The notes below the pieces were generated by a model. It ran no database searches, was not told the origin of the DNA, and saw only the letters and a program-made list of their open reading frames with translations. A program made the position numbers and the translations under genes. A stretch of 64,000 nt of DNA from Sphingomonas sp. AP4-R1 (GTDB lineage Bacteria > Pseudomonadota > Alphaproteobacteria > Sphingomonadales > Sphingomonadaceae), in the NCBI RefSeq assembly GCF_013113735.1, contig NZ_CP053346.1, positions 2,928,001 to 2,992,000 of the forward strand. The letters run 5' to 3'. Numbering within the stretch: the first letter of the stretch is position 1; each line of letters starts with the position of its first letter. This document shows, piece after piece, positions 27,242 through 36,335 of the stretch.

Positions 27242-27580
27242 ATGGGGGTGGTGACGCCCTTTCCCGTGCCCGATGCGGCGCAGGTGATCTTCGTCCGGGC
27301 TGAATTGCAGCGCATCCTCGATCTCTACGGACGGATGGTCGCGGCCGGGCACTGGCGCGATTATGCGATCCAGTTCGGGCGCGACGCGGCCTCCTTCGCC
27401 TGCTTCCGCCGATCGTCCGAGCGGCCCGAATATCGGATCGAGAAGCGCCCGGCACTGCGCAACCGTCAGGGCGAATGGGCGCTGATCGGGGAGGGCGGTG
27501 CCGTCCTCAAGCGCGGGCACGAACTGGGCCCGGTGCTGGCGCCGGTGGAGCGCAAGCTGATGAAGCTCGTCGAGGAGTGA
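27242..27580 (+). CDS. DUF2794 domain protein
   Basis: A 112-residue soluble protein with the alphaproteobacterial DUF2794 pattern: F-x-R-x-E-L-x-x-I-L-x-L-Y-G-R-M near residues 15-35, then GHWRDYAIQFGRDAASF, YRIEKRPALR and a terminal KLVEE. The function is unknown; the family is nearly universal in Alphaproteobacteria. It follows cysE by 66 bases on the same strand. Confidence 0.85.
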   Translation: MGVVTPFPVPDAAQVIFVRAELQRILDLYGRMVAAGHWRDYAIQFGRDAASFACFRRSSERPEYRIEKRPALRNRQGEWALIGEGGAVLKRGHELGPVLAPVERKLMKLVEE

Positions 27581-27653
27581 TCCTCTTGCGGCGATCCGTT
27601 GCGCTGGTGCATCGGCGTGCCTATCTGCACGCACGAACGCCACGGGAGCCGAC

Positions 27654-27977
27654 ATGAAAGAATTCTCAGATCGCGAGCGCGCCGAGGAAGGCAAGTTCGC
27701 GCGCGACGAAGAGATGGCCTTCCGGATCACCGCCCGCCGCAACCGGCTGGTGGGAACCTGGGCCGCCGGCCTGATGGGCCTGACCCCCGAAGAGACCGAT
27801 GCTTATGCCAAGGCCGTCGTCCAGGCCGATTTCGAGGAAGCCGGCGACGAGGACGTGATCCGCAAGGTGCTGGGCGATCTGGTCGGCGCCAATGTGGACA
27901 TGGACGATCGCCGTGTGCGATCCGCGCTGCACGACGCGACCGTCGAGGCGCGCCGCCAACTGATCGAAAGCCAGTGA
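27654..27977 (+). CDS. F1-ATPase inhibitor subunit zeta (DUF1476)
   Basis: A 107-residue protein. It has the characteristic basic/acidic N-terminal helix FSDRERAEEGKFARDEEM, which in Paracoccus denitrificans zeta inserts into F1 and blocks ATP hydrolysis, and then the RNRLVGTWAAGLMGL helix of DUF1476. It would prevent wasteful ATP hydrolysis by the F1F0 enzyme, whose F0 genes lie 18 kb away at 45984-48540. It precedes bolA by 10 bases. Confidence 0.9.
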   Translation: MKEFSDRERAEEGKFARDEEMAFRITARRNRLVGTWAAGLMGLTPEETDAYAKAVVQADFEEAGDEDVIRKVLGDLVGANVDMDDRRVRSALHDATVEARRQLIESQ

Positions 27978-27987
27978 GCCCTTATCG

Positions 27988-28221
27988 ATGCCGATGACCG
28001 CCGACGAGATCGAGACGATGATCCGGGATGCGATCCCCGACGCGCAGATCGAGATTACCGATCTGGCCGGGGATGGCGACCATTATGCGGCGCGCGTCGT
28101 CGCCGAGAGCTTCCGGGGTATGCCCCGCGTCCGCCAGCACCAGCGCGTCTATGATGCGCTGGGCGGGCGGATGGGCGGCGTGCTCCATGCCCTGCAACTG
28201 ACCACAGCCCTTCCCGCCTGA
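27988..28221 (+). CDS. BolA-family protein
   Basis: A 77-residue protein with the BolA fold. It carries the GDGDHYAARVVAESFRGMPRVRQHQRVYDAL core, in which conserved His and the loop before it bind Fe-S with a monothiol glutaredoxin. The immediate downstream gene is a CGFS glutaredoxin 21 bases away, which is the known partnership. It functions in cytoplasmic Fe-S delivery and iron sensing. Confidence 0.9.
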   Translation: MPMTADEIETMIRDAIPDAQIEITDLAGDGDHYAARVVAESFRGMPRVRQHQRVYDALGGRMGGVLHALQLTTALPA

Positions 28222-28242
28222 AGGCTCCAGAGGAAACCGACC

Positions 28243-28581
28243 ATGACCACCGCCACCACGGACGCGCAGGCCCGCATCGACGCTGCCGTCAAAGGCAATG
28301 ACGTGCTGCTGTTCATGAAGGGCACGCCGCTCTTCCCGCAGTGCGGCTTTTCCAGCCGCGCGATCGCGATCCTCGAGCATCTCGGTGTCGAGTTCGAGTC
28401 GATCGACGTGTTGCAGGATCAGGCGGTGCGCCAGGGCATCAAGGATTATTCCAACTGGCCGACCATTCCCCAGCTCTATGTGAAGGGCGAGTTCGTCGGC
28501 GGCTCCGACATCATGATGGAAATGTATGAGAGCGGCGAGCTGGCCGAACTCATGCGCGAAAAGGGCGTCGCCGCCGCGTAA
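28243..28581 (+). CDS. grxD: Monothiol CGFS glutaredoxin (Grx4/GrxD type)
   Basis: A 112-residue protein with active site PQCGFS (Cys34), FMKGTPLFPQ before it, NWPTIPQLYVKGEFVGGSDI for the glutathione site, and the terminal helix ESGELAELM. CGFS glutaredoxins dimerise around a [2Fe-2S] cluster and form heteromers with BolA, encoded just upstream. A rho-independent terminator follows about 75 bases downstream. Confidence 0.94.
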   Translation: MTTATTDAQARIDAAVKGNDVLLFMKGTPLFPQCGFSSRAIAILEHLGVEFESIDVLQDQAVRQGIKDYSNWPTIPQLYVKGEFVGGSDIMMEMYESGELAELMREKGVAAA

Positions 28582-28657
28582 GCGCGCCGAGCGTTCGCTT
28601 TTAGTGTGGCGCGCTCCTGCGGAGGCGGGAGCGCGGAGCTGCAAACGTTTTACCGGA

Positions 28658-28699
28658 TAGCCCCGTGCTCCTTTCGCAGGAGTGCGGGGCTTTTCTTTT
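28658..28699 (+). terminator. Rho-independent terminator after bolA-grxD
   Basis: AGCCCCGTGCTCCT pairs with AGGAGTGCGGGGCT (14 bp, two G-U pairs, loop TTCGC) and is followed by TTTCTTTT. It closes the operon that includes zeta, bolA and grxD. Confidence 0.88.
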
Positions 28700-28824
28700 G
28701 GGCTGACCGGTTTTGACGGAGTCTCCCCGTGTCTCGGTCGGCGTGCCAGCCGGTCGATGTGTCTGTCCGCCTGTCATCTCCCGTTCAGCATTCCGGCGTC
28801 ATTCCCGCGTTGACGACCACATGT

Positions 28825-28841
28825 GTAATCGTTATGATTAC
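28825..28841. promoter_or_regulatory. Probable BlaI-type operator
   Basis: GTAATC-GTTAT-GATTAC is a perfect inverted repeat 22 bases before the BlaI-like start, followed by a further half-site-like TGTAATCGG at 28845-28853. The position and symmetry fit an autoregulated BlaI/MecI-type operator and overlap the expected promoter or transcript start. Confidence 0.6.
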
Positions 28842-28862
28842 GTCTGTAATCGGAGGTGGTGG

Positions 28863-29231
28863 ATGTCCGAACGGATCAGCGAAGGCGAGCATGTGCTGAT
28901 GGAGGTGCTGTGGGCGGATTCGCCCCTCACCGCCGTCGAGGTGACCGAGCGGATCGATCCCGCGCGGGGCTGGAGCGACCGCACCGTCAAGACGATGCTG
29001 GGCCGCCTGCTCGCCAAGGGCGCGCTCTCCCATGAGGAGGATGGCCGGCGTTACCTGTATCGCCCGGCCGTGGAGCGCGGCGATTATGTCGCGCGCGAAT
29101 CCAGCCGCCTCGTCGATCGCCTGTTCGGTGGTCGCGCGGCGCCGCTGGTGGCGCATCTCGCCGAGCGTCAGGCGCTCAGCGAGGCCGATATCGCGGAACT
29201 CGAAGCCCTGCTGAAGGAGTTGCGGCCATGA
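28863..29231 (+). CDS. BlaI/MecI/CopY-family repressor
   Basis: A 122-residue winged-helix repressor. The family pattern is E-x-x-V-(x)3-LW at the start (GEHVLMEVLWADSPLTAVEV), DRTVKTMLGRLLAKGALSHEE for the recognition helix and wing, and a C-terminal dimerisation helix where BlaR proteases cut. The ATG at 28863 is preceded by CGGAGGTGG. It overlaps the M56 peptidase gene by four bases (ATGA), so sensor and repressor are translated together. No beta-lactamase or PBP gene is nearby, so the controlled genes are unknown. Confidence 0.9.
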   Translation: MSERISEGEHVLMEVLWADSPLTAVEVTERIDPARGWSDRTVKTMLGRLLAKGALSHEEDGRRYLYRPAVERGDYVARESSRLVDRLFGGRAAPLVAHLAERQALSEADIAELEALLKELRP

Positions 29232-30973
29232 ACCAGTGGATCGTCGAAACGCTCTCCATGTCGAGCCTGCTGATGCTGCTCGTCCTCATAGTGCGTCGCC
29301 CCGTGAGCCGCTGGTTCGGCGCGCGCGTCGCTTATGCATTGTGGCTGATCCCGCTCGTGCGGATGGTGCTGCCGCCGGTGCCGGGGCATCATATGCTGCT
29401 GAAGCCGTTCGCGGTCTTGACGGCGACGGCCGAAATGACGGCGCCTGCGAACGTCAATCTGGACCTCGGCCTGGCCGCTCCCGAACCGCTCGGGCTGCCG
29501 CCAGAACTGCAGGCCGCGCTCGACACGGGCCCCGTGCCCGCCGGACCGGACTGGATCTCGTTGCTGATCGGCGCGTGGCTGGCGGGGGCGGCTTTGTTCT
29601 TCGGCTGGCAGATGCTGCGCTACCGCCTGTTCGTGGCGCGGGCGATGCGAGGTGCCACCCACCTTTCGACCAGCGCGGGCGTCGAGATCTTCGTCAGCGA
29701 TGGCGTGGAGGGGCCGATCGCCTCGGGTGTGATGCGGCGGCGCATCTTCCTGCCGCGTGACTTCCTCGATCGTTATTCCTCCAGCGAGCGGCGCCAGGCG
29801 CTGCTGCACGAGGGCGCGCATCACGATCGCAAGGATCTGCTCGCCAATGTCGCCGCGATCGGAATCGTCGCGCTCCACTGGTGGAACCCGATCGCGCACA
29901 TCGCCTATCGCTGCTTCCGCGCCGATCAGGAGCTGGCGTGCGACGCCACCGTGCTGGCCGATGCCGCGCCCGAGGAGCTGTATGCCTATGGCAGCGCGCT
30001 CGTGAAATCGACCGTGGGCCGTGCGCCTGCCGCTGCCTGCGCCTTCAATCGCACCGACGAGATCAAGAGGAGGCTGACGATGATCAAGCGTGGTCGACTG
30101 GGTTTCGGGCGCCGCGCCGCGGGCGTGATGCTGGCGACCGTCGCGACGGTCGCGGGGCTGGGGGCCACGGCGTCGGGTGGCCGTGCCGCGGTTCGGATCG
30201 AGACAGGGGCGGCGACGCCGGCTGCCGCTGTGGCGCCCGCATCGCCGGATATGTCGCTTGCCGAGGATATGGCCGCACCCGTCCGGGCGAAGGCCACGCA
30301 GTCTGTCGCAATGGCCGATCCGGTGGGCATGCCGGCGCCGCCCGCGCCACCCGCCGATCCGGCTTCGCCTGTGCCGCCTGCGCCTCCCGCAGCGCCGGTC
30401 GCGCCCCAGGCGCCGATGCAGGTGACGCACATCCATCATCAGGCGGACGGCTCGGTCACGGTGGATCGCCGCCCTGAAACGCGGGCCGAGGCGCGGGCTC
30501 GCGCGCTGGCGGAGGCGCAGGCGATGCGTGACCGGGCACAGGCCCGTCGCGACTCGGCAATGGCCGAGCGCGATCGGAAGTGGGCCGAACGGGATCGGCA
30601 GCAGGCCGATCGGGACAGGGCGCAGGCCGACCGGGATCGGGCGCAGGCCGCGCGTGATCGGGATCTGGCCGCGCAGGATCCGATCCGCATGTCGAATGTC
30701 CGCGTAATCTTCGGCCAGTCGCTGGATCAGGCGCGCGCCGAGATGGTGTCGACCTGTGCGGCACGGGGCACGCCGGTGGCGGCGGGCGAGCGCGACTGGC
30801 GCAAGCTCGCTCTGTGCGACAAGGCCGCGTTCAACACGCAGGTGATCCGATCGATGGAGGAGGCGCGTGACGATATCGCCCGTGATCGTGCCATGGCCAA
30901 AGACGAGCGCACCCGCACGATCGACGCCCTCGACGGGGCCATCGCCCGGATGAAGGCGCGCGGCATCAGCTAG
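29228..30973 (+). CDS. M56/BlaR1-type membrane metallopeptidase with charged coiled-coil tail
   Basis: A 581-residue protein with N-terminal membrane helices (about 10-60 and 115-135), then the M56 zinc site LLHEGAHHDRKD (HExxH, here HEGAH) and the partner ACDATVL further on. The BlaR1 beta-lactam sensor domain is absent. Instead there is an Ala/Pro-rich stretch (about 350-400) and a strongly charged region (about 420-480) of repeating (A/D)RDRAQAD-type units, probably an extended coiled coil, then about 95 residues of soluble domain. It should cleave the BlaI-type repressor after a signal that is not beta-lactam in the classic way. Confidence 0.82.
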   Translation: MNQWIVETLSMSSLLMLLVLIVRRPVSRWFGARVAYALWLIPLVRMVLPPVPGHHMLLKPFAVLTATAEMTAPANVNLDLGLAAPEPLGLPPELQAALDTGPVPAGPDWISLLIGAWLAGAALFFGWQMLRYRLFVARAMRGATHLSTSAGVEIFVSDGVEGPIASGVMRRRIFLPRDFLDRYSSSERRQALLHEGAHHDRKDLLANVAAIGIVALHWWNPIAHIAYRCFRADQELACDATVLADAAPEELYAYGSALVKSTVGRAPAAACAFNRTDEIKRRLTMIKRGRLGFGRRAAGVMLATVATVAGLGATASGGRAAVRIETGAATPAAAVAPASPDMSLAEDMAAPVRAKATQSVAMADPVGMPAPPAPPADPASPVPPAPPAAPVAPQAPMQVTHIHHQADGSVTVDRRPETRAEARARALAEAQAMRDRAQARRDSAMAERDRKWAERDRQQADRDRAQADRDRAQAARDRDLAAQDPIRMSNVRVIFGQSLDQARAEMVSTCAARGTPVAAGERDWRKLALCDKAAFNTQVIRSMEEARDDIARDRAMAKDERTRTIDALDGAIARMKARGIS

Positions 30974-31049
30974 GGATGTTCGTGGGGAGACGGAAAAAGA
31001 GGCCGCTGGGTCCTAGCCGCGCCCTCCGTCAATCCGCTAGGCAAAGGCG

Positions 31050-32135
31050 ATGCACATGTCCCCCGCCGTCCTCGCCCCCGCCCGCCCCGATCGCTCTTGG
31101 ATCGACGAGGCGGTGCGGCGGATCGAGGCGGACTATAACCGCTCGGCGGATACGCATCTGGTGCCCGTGCCGATGCCGGCCTTTCCGGGCATCCACCTGT
31201 ATCTGAAGGACGAATCCAGCCACCCCACCGGGAGCCTCAAGCATCGTCTGGCGCGCTCGCTCTTCCTCTATGCGCTGTGCAACGGGCGGATCGGGCCGGG
31301 CACCACGATCGTCGAGGCGTCCAGCGGATCGACCGCCGTGTCGGAGGCCTATTTCGCGCGGATGCTGGGTTTGCCGTTCGTGGCGGTCGTGCCCCGGAAT
31401 ACGGCGGCGGAGAAGATCGAGGCGATCGCCTTCCATGGCGGCCGCAGCCATTTCGTCGATCGGCCGGGCGATGCCTATGGCGAGGCGGAGCGGCTCGCCC
31501 GCGAACTGGGCGGCGTCTATCTCGACCAGTTCACCTATGCCGAGCGCGCGACCGACTGGCGCGGCAACAACAATATCGCCGAATCCATCTATGCGCAGAT
31601 GGCCAAGGAGCCGCATCCCATTCCCGCCTGGGTGGTGTGCGGGGCGGGGACGGGGGGCACCTCCGCCACGATTGGTCGCTTCGTGCGCTACCGGCGGCTG
31701 GCCACGCAGCTGTGCGTGGCCGATCCGGCGGGATCGGTCTTTCATCGCCACTGGGCGGATCGCTCGATCACGGAACTGGAATCGTGTGGCAGCCGGATCG
31801 AGGGGATCGGCCGCGCGCGCGTCGAGCCCAGTTTCCTGCCCGATCTGGTGGACGAGATGATCGCCGTGGCGGATCCCCAGAGCGTCGCCGCCGCGCGCCT
31901 GCTGAGCGAGCGGCTGGGACGGCGCTGTGGTGGATCGACCGGCACGAACCTGTGGGCCTGCGCCACGATCGCGGCGCGGATGGCGGCGGCGGGCCAGACG
32001 GGATCGATCGTCTCGATCCTGTGCGACGACGGCAACCGCTATGCCTCCACCTATTTCGACGATGCCTGGCTGGCGACGGCGGGAATCGATCCGACCGGGC
32101 CCCGCGCCGAGCTTGCGGAGCGGCTGGGCTGGTAG
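31050..32135 (+). CDS. PLP-dependent cysteine synthase / cysteine desulfhydrase family protein
   Basis: A 361-residue fold-type II PLP enzyme. The PLP lysine is in [11 protein letters not shown], the phosphate/substrate loop is [13 protein letters not shown], and [13 protein letters not shown] is the Gly-rich loop. These match the group that includes Cds1-like L-cysteine desulfhydrases rather than canonical CysK. It would release sulfide from cysteine or make a related beta-substituted alanine. Start choice is open between the two Met codons at 31050 and 31056. It stands alone downstream of the M56 gene. Confidence 0.82.
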   Translation: MHMSPAVLAPARPDRSWIDEAVRRIEADYNRSADTHLVPVPMPAFPGIHLYLKDESSHPTGSLKHRLARSLFLYALCNGRIGPGTTIVEASSGSTAVSEAYFARMLGLPFVAVVPRNTAAEKIEAIAFHGGRSHFVDRPGDAYGEAERLARELGGVYLDQFTYAERATDWRGNNNIAESIYAQMAKEPHPIPAWVVCGAGTGGTSATIGRFVRYRRLATQLCVADPAGSVFHRHWADRSITELESCGSRIEGIGRARVEPSFLPDLVDEMIAVADPQSVAAARLLSERLGRRCGGSTGTNLWACATIAARMAAAGQTGSIVSILCDDGNRYASTYFDDAWLATAGIDPTGPRAELAERLGW

Positions 32136-32252
32136 CGGACAGCGCCTTTCGTCGCGTCACCGCTGAAATCTGCGTGCAACATCGTGGTCCGATGGAGCAT
32201 GCTGGAGGGGCGCCCGATCGCGCCCGCGCGCGCTTTGGTATAAGATGAGGGC

Positions 32253-34601
32253 ATGAACAGGGTTCGCTGGCCGCGCTGGCGGGGGCCGCCGCTGGCATTG
32301 CAGATCATGGCGCTGCTCGTGGGCGGTCTGTTCGTCGCGCAGATCGTGACGCTGATGCTCACGCTGTTGCTGCCGCCCGCGCCCGCCCCGCAATATGGGC
32401 TCGACGATATCGCCGAGGCGCTGGTCAACGATCCGGAGGCGGATCTGCACGGCAATGGGCTGCAGCGCATCGTCCAGCCCGGCCCGCCGGACGTGAACGG
32501 ATCGGGCTGGCTGGTGTCCGAGCGGTCGCGCAGCGAACTGGCCAAGCTGATCGGGGTCGATCCCCGGCGCGTGACGCTGGCTTTCTATACGCCGCTGCCC
32601 TTCGCCGGCACCGCCGCCGCGCGCACGATGGCGATGGCCAATGACGGCTTCGCCCCGCCGTTCAAGGCGGCGGCGAACGAGGCGTTCCAGCCGCCCTTCA
32701 AGCCGGCCGCGTTCACGGCGGACGCGCCGCAGGCGCATCTCATCCTCGCCCAGTTCGCGCCGGGATTGGCGACGCTGCCGGGCGGGCATCGGCTGGAAGG
32801 GGCCGCCGTCTCGCGCGATATGCTGCCGCCGGGCCTGATGGCGCGCGGGGCGATGATCGGCCAGATGGGGTCGGCGGGGCAGACCGGACAGCCGGGGCAG
32901 GCGCCGGTGCCCGGCATGCAGCCCGGGCAGATGGGCCAGATCGCGCCGCCCGGTCGAGCGCGTGTCGCCGAACTGCGCGGGCAGATGCTGTCGCGTCAGG
33001 ATAGCACGCACCCGCTCGTCAGCATCGATCCGCGTTTCGCCGGGAACGGCCTGTTCATCCCCGGCGACAATGGCGCGGCGGTGCCGGGCCTGCTGCGCGG
33101 GGGGCAGGCCGCCGCCGACGCCGTTCCGGCCGCCGTCTCGGCCTTGCCCGTGGTCAGTGGGGCGATCAACGCCGCCGCGACGGCTGCGGCCACCGGGCAG
33201 GCTACCACGCAGGTGCCGATCGGTGGCGTCGCGGCGGCCCGGCCCGGTGCGAACACGCCGGGCTTCGCGCCGCCGCTGGGTGGACGGCCGCTCGGCCAAT
33301 TGTTCATGGGCAATGCGGGGCGCGTGCTGTCCGATCGGGCGCTGATCGCGCAGGCGCAGGTGCAATCGGTGGCGCCGCAGCGCGTGGCGCCGCCGCTTCT
33401 GATAGAGCCGCTGCAGGGCGCGCAGCCCCGCTCCGGCCCGAGCCTGCACGTGCAGGAAACCGCGCCGCAGACGATCTCGCCGAACTTTCCCGCGCCGTTC
33501 GCCCAGGCCCCCGTCATCCCGCCGCTGAGGGCTCCGGGGTTCGAGGAGGGGCCGCAGATGCTGCCCTATGAGGAGCCGGCCGGCCCGCCGATCCAGATCA
33601 CGCCCACGCGGCGTAGTCTCTTCGGTCTCGCGCAGGCGCCGTTCGTGGAGGGCGATTTCGTCGCCTCGCTGAAGCTGCCCGACGGGCGCTGGGCCGTGGT
33701 GCAGCCCGCCCCGCCGCCCTTCCTGAACAGCTGGCAGAAGCGCGTGCTGCTGTGGTTCGCGATCGCGCTCGGCGTGGTGCTGCCGCTCGGCTGGCTGTTC
33801 GCGCGGCGGCTGGTGACTCCGCTGCAGAGCTTCGCGCGCGCCGCCGAGCAATTGGGCCGTGAGCCCTCCGCCGCGATCGTCCCGCTGGACGGGCCGGCCG
33901 AGATCGGTCGCGCCGCGCACGCCTTCAATCTGATGCAGGGCCGCCTGCGCGCCTTCGTCGACGATCGGACGGCGATGGTCGGCGCGATCAGCCACGATCT
34001 GCGCACCCCGCTCACCCGGATGCGCTTCCGTATCGAGGATGTGGGCGACGACGACGTGCGCGATGGCCTGCTGGAAGAGGTCGAGGAAATGGAGGCGATG
34101 ATCGCGCAGGTCATCGAATTCATCCGCGATGCCTCCACCCCCGGCGCGCGCGAGCGGCTGGATCTGCGGACTTTGGTGGACGACGTGGTGGAGGATGCGC
34201 GCCTCGTGGGTGGCGACGTGACGGTCGAACAGGCGGATCGCGCGCCGGTCGAGGTGGACGTGCTCGGCATGCGGCGGCTGCTCGATAACCTGCTGGAAAA
34301 CGCCGTGAAATACGGCACCCGCGCCCGCGTGCGGCTGCGCACCGAGGCCGAGGATGTGGTCGCCGAGATCATCGACGAGGGGCCGGGGCTTCCCGAGGAG
34401 GAGCTGGAGCGCGTGTTCGAGCCTTTCTATCGCAGCGACGAGGCGATCGCCTCCGACAAGAAGGGATCGGGCCTGGGGCTGGCCGTCTGCCGCTCGATCG
34501 CGCGCGCCCATGGTGGCGATGTGCGCCTGATACGCGGGCCGGACGGCTTCCGCGCCGAGGTGCGCCTGCCGCAGGCGTTCGGCGGAGCGGCGATCGCCTG
34601 A
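32253..34601 (+). CDS. Orphan sensor histidine kinase with large low-complexity sensor region
   Basis: The protein has 782 residues. A first membrane helix near 15-40 and a second near 490-520 bracket about 450 residues outside the membrane. That part has a Met/Gly/Gln/Pro-rich run (GQMGSAGQTGQPGQAP and similar, about 205-235) and Ala/Pro-rich stretches. A HAMP-like RRLVTPLQSFARAAEQLG follows, then the HisKA box ISHDLRTPLTRMR with His581, and an HATPase_c domain (LLENAVKYG, DEGPGLP, GSGLGLAVC). No response regulator gene is adjacent; the nearest is at 51674. The kinase half resembles EnvZ. Confidence 0.85.
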   Translation: MNRVRWPRWRGPPLALQIMALLVGGLFVAQIVTLMLTLLLPPAPAPQYGLDDIAEALVNDPEADLHGNGLQRIVQPGPPDVNGSGWLVSERSRSELAKLIGVDPRRVTLAFYTPLPFAGTAAARTMAMANDGFAPPFKAAANEAFQPPFKPAAFTADAPQAHLILAQFAPGLATLPGGHRLEGAAVSRDMLPPGLMARGAMIGQMGSAGQTGQPGQAPVPGMQPGQMGQIAPPGRARVAELRGQMLSRQDSTHPLVSIDPRFAGNGLFIPGDNGAAVPGLLRGGQAAADAVPAAVSALPVVSGAINAAATAAATGQATTQVPIGGVAAARPGANTPGFAPPLGGRPLGQLFMGNAGRVLSDRALIAQAQVQSVAPQRVAPPLLIEPLQGAQPRSGPSLHVQETAPQTISPNFPAPFAQAPVIPPLRAPGFEEGPQMLPYEEPAGPPIQITPTRRSLFGLAQAPFVEGDFVASLKLPDGRWAVVQPAPPPFLNSWQKRVLLWFAIALGVVLPLGWLFARRLVTPLQSFARAAEQLGREPSAAIVPLDGPAEIGRAAHAFNLMQGRLRAFVDDRTAMVGAISHDLRTPLTRMRFRIEDVGDDDVRDGLLEEVEEMEAMIAQVIEFIRDASTPGARERLDLRTLVDDVVEDARLVGGDVTVEQADRAPVEVDVLGMRRLLDNLLENAVKYGTRARVRLRTEAEDVVAEIIDEGPGLPEEELERVFEPFYRSDEAIASDKKGSGLGLAVCRSIARAHGGDVRLIRGPDGFRAEVRLPQAFGGAAIA

Positions 34602-34617
34602 TCGTGCCTGCGCGCCC

Positions 34618-35511
34618 TCAGCCGCGGTAGCGCAGCGCCTCCAGCAACAGGCGGAAGGCCGGGGTCGGCTGACGACGGCTGGGATAATAGAGATGATAGC
34701 CGGGGAAGGGATCGCACCAATCCTCCAGCACGCGGATCAGCTCGCCGCTCTCCACATGCGGCTTCACCTGCCCCTCGGTGAGATAGGCGAGACCCAGCCC
34801 CGCCACCGCCGCCCTCAGCATCAGCGCGCTGTTGTTGAACACCATCTGCCCGTCCACGCGCACGTTCAGCTCGCGCCCGTCCTGTTCGAATTCCCACACA
34901 TAGATGCCGCCATGCGTGGGCAGGCGCAGATTGATGCAGTTGTGGTGCGTCAGATCGTGCGGGCTCAGTGGCGCGGCGCGGCCCGCGAAATAAGCGGGTG
35001 AGCCGACCACGGCCATGCGCAGATGCGGACCGATCGGCATCGCGATCATATCCCGGGCGATGATGTCCCCCGGCCGGACGCCGGCATCGAAGCGTTCGTT
35101 GACGATGTCGGTCAGGCCGATGTCGGTGCTGATCTCCACCTTGATGTCCGGATAATCGGGCAGCAGCCGCGCGATGGCGGGCAGCAATACCGATGTCGCG
35201 GCATGCTCGGTCGCGGTGATGCGGACGGTGCCCGCAGGCTTGTCGCGCAGCGCCGTCAGCGCATCCAGCTCGGCATCGATTTCGTCGAGGCGCGGTCCGA
35301 TCCCGGCGAGCAGCCGGGCGCCCGCCTCGGTCAGCGCGACGCTGCGCGTGGTGCGGGTGAGCAGCCGTACGCCCAGCCTTTCCTCCAGCGCGCGCATCGA
35401 ATGGCTGAGCGCCGAGGGCGAGACGCCGAGCTGGGCGGCCGCGCGCGTGAAGGTCCCCGTCCGCGCGATCGAGACGAACGCGGCCAGCTCATGGATGCTC
35501 GCGCGGCCCAT
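34618..35511 (-). CDS. LysR-family transcriptional regulator
   Basis: A 297-residue protein. The N-terminal winged helix reads ELAAFVSIARTGTFTRAAAQ then LGVSPSALSHSMRALEERL. The effector domain has the usual LysR segments (AGTVRITATEHAATSVLLP, GDIIARDMIAMPIG). It is divergently transcribed from the cupin/CMD/monooxygenase genes across about 93 bases, the classic position for a LysR regulator of that operon. Confidence 0.92.
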   Translation of the reverse strand: MGRASIHELAAFVSIARTGTFTRAAAQLGVSPSALSHSMRALEERLGVRLLTRTTRSVALTEAGARLLAGIGPRLDEIDAELDALTALRDKPAGTVRITATEHAATSVLLPAIARLLPDYPDIKVEISTDIGLTDIVNERFDAGVRPGDIIARDMIAMPIGPHLRMAVVGSPAYFAGRAAPLSPHDLTHHNCINLRLPTHGGIYVWEFEQDGRELNVRVDGQMVFNNSALMLRAAVAGLGLAYLTEGQVKPHVESGELIRVLEDWCDPFPGYHLYYPSRRQPTPAFRLLLEALRYRG

Positions 35512-35604
35512 TACTGAATTTTCCTCATAACCACATGCGCGTTTGCCGCTCTAACCGGATGATCCCGGCGGGCATAGATCGGGTGCTTCGCAGGAGACAC
35601 GATC

Positions 35605-36012
35605 ATGGAATTGAAGCGTGCGGGATCGCAGCCGTCGCAAAAGGGCCCGTCGGATTTCTTCACGGGCGTCGTGAGGATCGATCCGCTCAACGCGCCGCCG
35701 GCCCCGGCGCGCCATTCCTGCGCGGCGGTGACGTTCGAGCCCGGCGCGCGCAGCCACTGGCACACCCACCCGCTCGGCCAGACGCTGATCGTGACGGCCG
35801 GCTGCGGCTGGACGCAGTGCGAGGGCGAGCCGATCGTGGAGATCCGCGCCGGCGACGTGATCTGGTGCCCGCCCGGCCACAAGCATTGGCACGGCGCCAG
35901 CCCGACGACCGCGATGACGCACATCGCCGTGCAGGAGTCGCTCGACGGCAGGAATGTCGAATGGCTCGAACCCGTGACCGATGCCCAATATGCGGAAGGA
36001 CCGACCCGGTGA
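35605..36012 (+). CDS. Cupin-domain protein
   Basis: A 135-residue single-domain cupin. Motif 1 is [20 protein letters not shown] (two His and the Glu/Gln position), and motif 2 is [14 protein letters not shown]. It resembles the small manganese cupins annotated as hydroxynitrile-lyase-like or quercetinase-like that pair with carboxymuconolactone-decarboxylase proteins. Its stop overlaps the next gene start (GTGA), so translation is coupled. Confidence 0.86.
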   Translation: MELKRAGSQPSQKGPSDFFTGVVRIDPLNAPPAPARHSCAAVTFEPGARSHWHTHPLGQTLIVTAGCGWTQCEGEPIVEIRAGDVIWCPPGHKHWHGASPTTAMTHIAVQESLDGRNVEWLEPVTDAQYAEGPTR

Positions 36013-36335
36013 CCGACGAACCCACCAACGCGCGCAAGGCCTTCGGCGATCTCGCGCCGCAGCTGGCCGAGATCACGGACAAGATCCTGTTCGGCACGGT
36101 CTGGGCGGACGAGAGCCTGTCGCCACGCGATCGCAGCCTCGTGACGATCACCAATCTTGCCGCGCTTTACCGGGTCAACGAACTGCCTTTCCATCTCGGC
36201 AAGGGCATCGACAATGGGCTGACGAAGGAAGAGATCGTCGCCGCGATCACGCAGACCGCTTTCTACGCGGGGTGGCCTCCGGCGATGACGGCGCTGCAAA
36301 TCGCCCGGAAGGTCTTCGACGAACGCGGCTTGTGA
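36009..36335 (+). CDS. Carboxymuconolactone decarboxylase (CMD)-family protein
   Basis: A 108-residue helical CMD/AhpD-like protein. [38 protein letters not shown] helices match the family, with the His of LPFHLGKG conserved. The CxxC of true AhpD peroxidase is not present. The GTG start at 36009 overlaps the cupin stop; its own stop TGA overlaps the ATG of the next gene (TGATG). The gene is likely part of one transcript under the divergent LysR protein. Confidence 0.86.
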   Translation: MTDEPTNARKAFGDLAPQLAEITDKILFGTVWADESLSPRDRSLVTITNLAALYRVNELPFHLGKGIDNGLTKEEIVAAITQTAFYAGWPPAMTALQIARKVFDERGL

